A DNA stretch of 5,022 nucleotides from contig JAERMP010000229.1 in the NCBI GenBank assembly GCA_016844515.1, positions 1 to 5,022 on the forward strand. The letters are read 5' to 3'. Below, piece after piece: positions 3,948-5,022 of the stretch; within the stretch, counting starts at the first letter, position 1; each line of letters begins with the position of its first letter. The notes under the pieces were generated by a model. The model was not told the origin of the DNA. It worked only from the letters and a program-made list of their open reading frames with translations, and did not search any database. The translations under genes were made by a program, and so were the position numbers. The DNA comes from Thermoleophilia bacterium (GTDB taxonomy: Bacteria; Actinomycetota; Thermoleophilia; Gaiellales; Gaiellaceae).

Positions 3948-4780
3948 ACGGACACCGTTCCACGCTCCACAGCAGCTGCGACAGCGAGTGCCTCGACCGT
4001 CTCGCGAACGTCGTGCGCCCGCACCATCCAGACTCCACGCTCGAACGCCGAAACCGCGGCTGCCACCGATGCGGAGACGCTTCCGATCGTCGCGGCCGGG
4101 TCTCCGAGAACCTTCCCGAGAGTGCTTTTCCGGGAGACACCGACCAGCACCGGCCTCCCAAGGCTGACGAGCTCGCCGAGCCGGCGGATGAGCTCGAGGT
4201 TCTGATCGGGTGTCTTGCCGAACCCGATGCCCGGATCGACGCAGATTCGCTCCTCGTTGATCCCGCACTCGACCGCGAATGCGATCCGCTCCTCGAGGAA
4301 GCGCAACACTTCGGACACGACGTCGTCGTAATGAGGAGCCGCCTGCATCGTTCGCGGCTCTCCCTGCATGTGCATCAGGCAAACGTATGCGTCGCCCTCG
4401 GCCACGACTGCGGCCATCTGGGGGTCGCCGCGCAACGCAGTGATGTCGTTGACCATCTCGGCTCCGAGCTGGAGGGCGCGACGGGCGACCACAGCCTTCA
4501 CAGTGTCGATCGAGACGGGGATACCGATGAGCCCTTCGAGTACCGGCACGACACGCCTGAGTTCCTCGTCCGCAGAGACCGGAGCAGCGCCGGGCCGAGT
4601 GGATTCGCCGCCGACGTCCACGATCACCGCGCCCTCCTCGAAGAGGCGCCGACCATGCTCGATCGCGTCCGCAGGCGCCACGAACAGCCCTCCGTCGGAG
4701 AAACTGTCGGGGGTGACGTTGACCACTCCCATCACTGCCGGCCTCGGCCAGCGCTCCTCGATGGGCGTGCGCTCGGTCAC
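3944..4780 (-). CDS. folP: dihydropteroate synthase
   Basis: FolP condenses 6-hydroxymethyl-dihydropterin pyrophosphate with p-aminobenzoate to 7,8-dihydropteroate; it is the target enzyme of sulfonamides. The TIM-barrel motifs are complete (numbered from GTG 4780): NVTPDSFSDGG (21-31), GGESTRPG (57-64), S-I-D-T (90-93), V-N-D-I (110-113), DPGIGFGKT (182-190), VGVSRKS (213-219) and R-A-H-D (254-257). Length from this start is 278 residues, normal for the family. I choose GTG 4780 over ATG 4837: the extra 19 residues of the longer form (rich in W, R, P, G) look non-coding and would run into the start of the divergent DUF4234 gene. A TACGCT hexamer 7 bases before the GTG could be a -10 box for a leaderless transcript, fitting the lack of a Shine-Dalgarno. 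It heads the folP-folB-folK-DUF2469 operon. No folE or pabA/B is in view. Confidence 0.96.
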   Translation of the reverse strand: MTERTPIEERWPRPAVMGVVNVTPDSFSDGGLFVAPADAIEHGRRLFEEGAVIVDVGGESTRPGAAPVSADEELRRVVPVLEGLIGIPVSIDTVKAVVARRALQLGAEMVNDITALRGDPQMAAVVAEGDAYVCLMHMQGEPRTMQAAPHYDDVVSEVLRFLEERIAFAVECGINEERICVDPGIGFGKTPDQNLELIRRLGELVSLGRPVLVGVSRKSTLGKVLGDPAATIGSVSASVAAAVSAFERGVWMVRAHDVRETVEALAVAAAVERGTVSV

Positions 4781-4827
4781 GACACTGAGCGTACCGCCGT
4801 CCGACGGCGCAAGCAGAATCCGACGCC
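4781..4827. promoter_or_regulatory. divergent promoter region with a 15-bp palindrome
   Basis: These 47 bases separate the folP GTG from the ATG of the DUF4234 gene. CGCCGTC (4795-4801) and GACGGCG (4803-4809) are exact inverted repeats around one base, a possible operator for either gene. On the minus strand TACGCT (4793-4788) is a -10-like hexamer 7 bases before folP; on the plus strand CAGAAT (4814-4819) is one 8 bases before ATG 4828. No convincing -35 boxes are seen at proper spacing. Confidence 0.4.
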
Positions 4828-5022
4828 ATGAGCACACCTCCTGGAAACACCGGCCCTCTGGGCCAGCAACGTGGCATCGGCTTCGGGATCCTGATGTTCA
4901 TCATCACGCTCGGGATCTACTCGATCTACTGGGTGTTCAAGACCCAGGAGGAGGTCAAGAACCACTCCAACCAAGGCGTCGGCGGGGTCCTCGGCCTGGT
5001 CATCTACATCGTGGTCTCGATC
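4828..5022 (+). CDS. DUF4234 membrane protein, N-terminal part
   Basis: The first 65 codons are in the window; the frame is open to the right edge. A polar Gly/Pro/Gln start (1-15) is followed by a membrane helix (about 17-37) ending in TLGIYSIYWVF, then a short polar loop K-T-Q-E-E-V-K-N-H-S (38-47), G-V-G-G-V-L-G (50-56) and the start of a second helix. The order of a T-L-G-I-Y...Y-W helix, a K-x-x-E-E-x-K-x-H segment and a Gly-rich second helix is characteristic of DUF4234 proteins, small membrane proteins of unknown role. ATG 4828 is the natural start; the Shine-Dalgarno is weak. The gene is divergent from folP and need not share its function. Confidence 0.8.
   Translation, partial: MSTPPGNTGPLGQQRGIGFGILMFIITLGIYSIYWVFKTQEEVKNHSNQGVGGVLGLVIYIVVSI

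Noticed and set aside
3168..4831. Plus-strand frames 3168-4205 and 4013-4831 (345 and 272 residues)
   Set aside because: They are antisense to folK, folB and folP, all with complete catalytic motifs. No start signal or recognisable domain is present.
4781..4837. Extended folP start at ATG 4837
   Set aside because: It would add 19 residues unlike any FolP N-terminus and overlap the divergent DUF4234 start. GTG 4780 leads directly into normal FolP sequence.
3948..4907. Upstream part of the long minus-strand frame that ends with folB, read as one 463-residue protein
   Set aside because: Residues before the FolB methionine are a shifted reading of folP and have an Arg-rich, non-protein look. 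The ATGA overlap gives FolB its own start.
1..5022. A defence, phage, toxin or other accessory system
   Set aside because: Every confident gene is housekeeping, transport or a known small family. No nuclease, integrase, helicase, toxin pair, CRISPR repeat or composition shift was seen.

Overview
The window reads as ordinary chromosomal DNA of a high-GC actinobacterium. The evidence is strong G/C preference at third codon positions, frequent GTG starts, several genes without a visible Shine-Dalgarno sequence, and a DUF2469 protein, a family I know almost only from Actinobacteria. A deep lineage such as Thermoleophilia/Gaiellales is my guess, not something the sequence proves. I saw no tRNA, rRNA, CRISPR array, insertion sequence or phage gene.

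Layout, left to right. Minus strand, 1-1519: an operon reading leftward from coaX (type III pantothenate kinase) through a LysE/RhtB-family amino-acid exporter to a YbhB/YbcL-type PEBP protein cut by the window edge. The exporter appears to start at a CTG codon overlapping the coaX stop. Plus strand, 1552-2488: a well-spaced promoter drives a SnoaL-like protein with a membrane-anchored form and a possible soluble form. It is followed by two overlapping, mutually exclusive hairpins and then a 79-residue zinc-ribbon-like protein of unknown function. The convergent gap 2489-2685 carries no gene but holds a series of small hairpins. Minus strand, 2686-4780: a compact folate operon reading leftward, folP-folB-folK and then a DUF2469 gene, with overlaps of 4 and 1 bases and a gap of 6. 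Plus strand, 4828-5022: the start of a DUF4234 membrane protein, divergent from folP.

Functionally, folP, folB and folK encode three enzymes of dihydropteroate synthesis and coaX catalyses the first committed step of coenzyme A synthesis, so the window is mainly cofactor housekeeping. I see no clear new biological system. The points most worth checking are the DUF2469 gene tightly linked to folK, the C-terminal extension of FolB that contains a perfect 11-bp hairpin, the CTG start of the exporter, the double start of the SnoaL-like gene, and the hairpins around 2161-2329 and 2507-2684.
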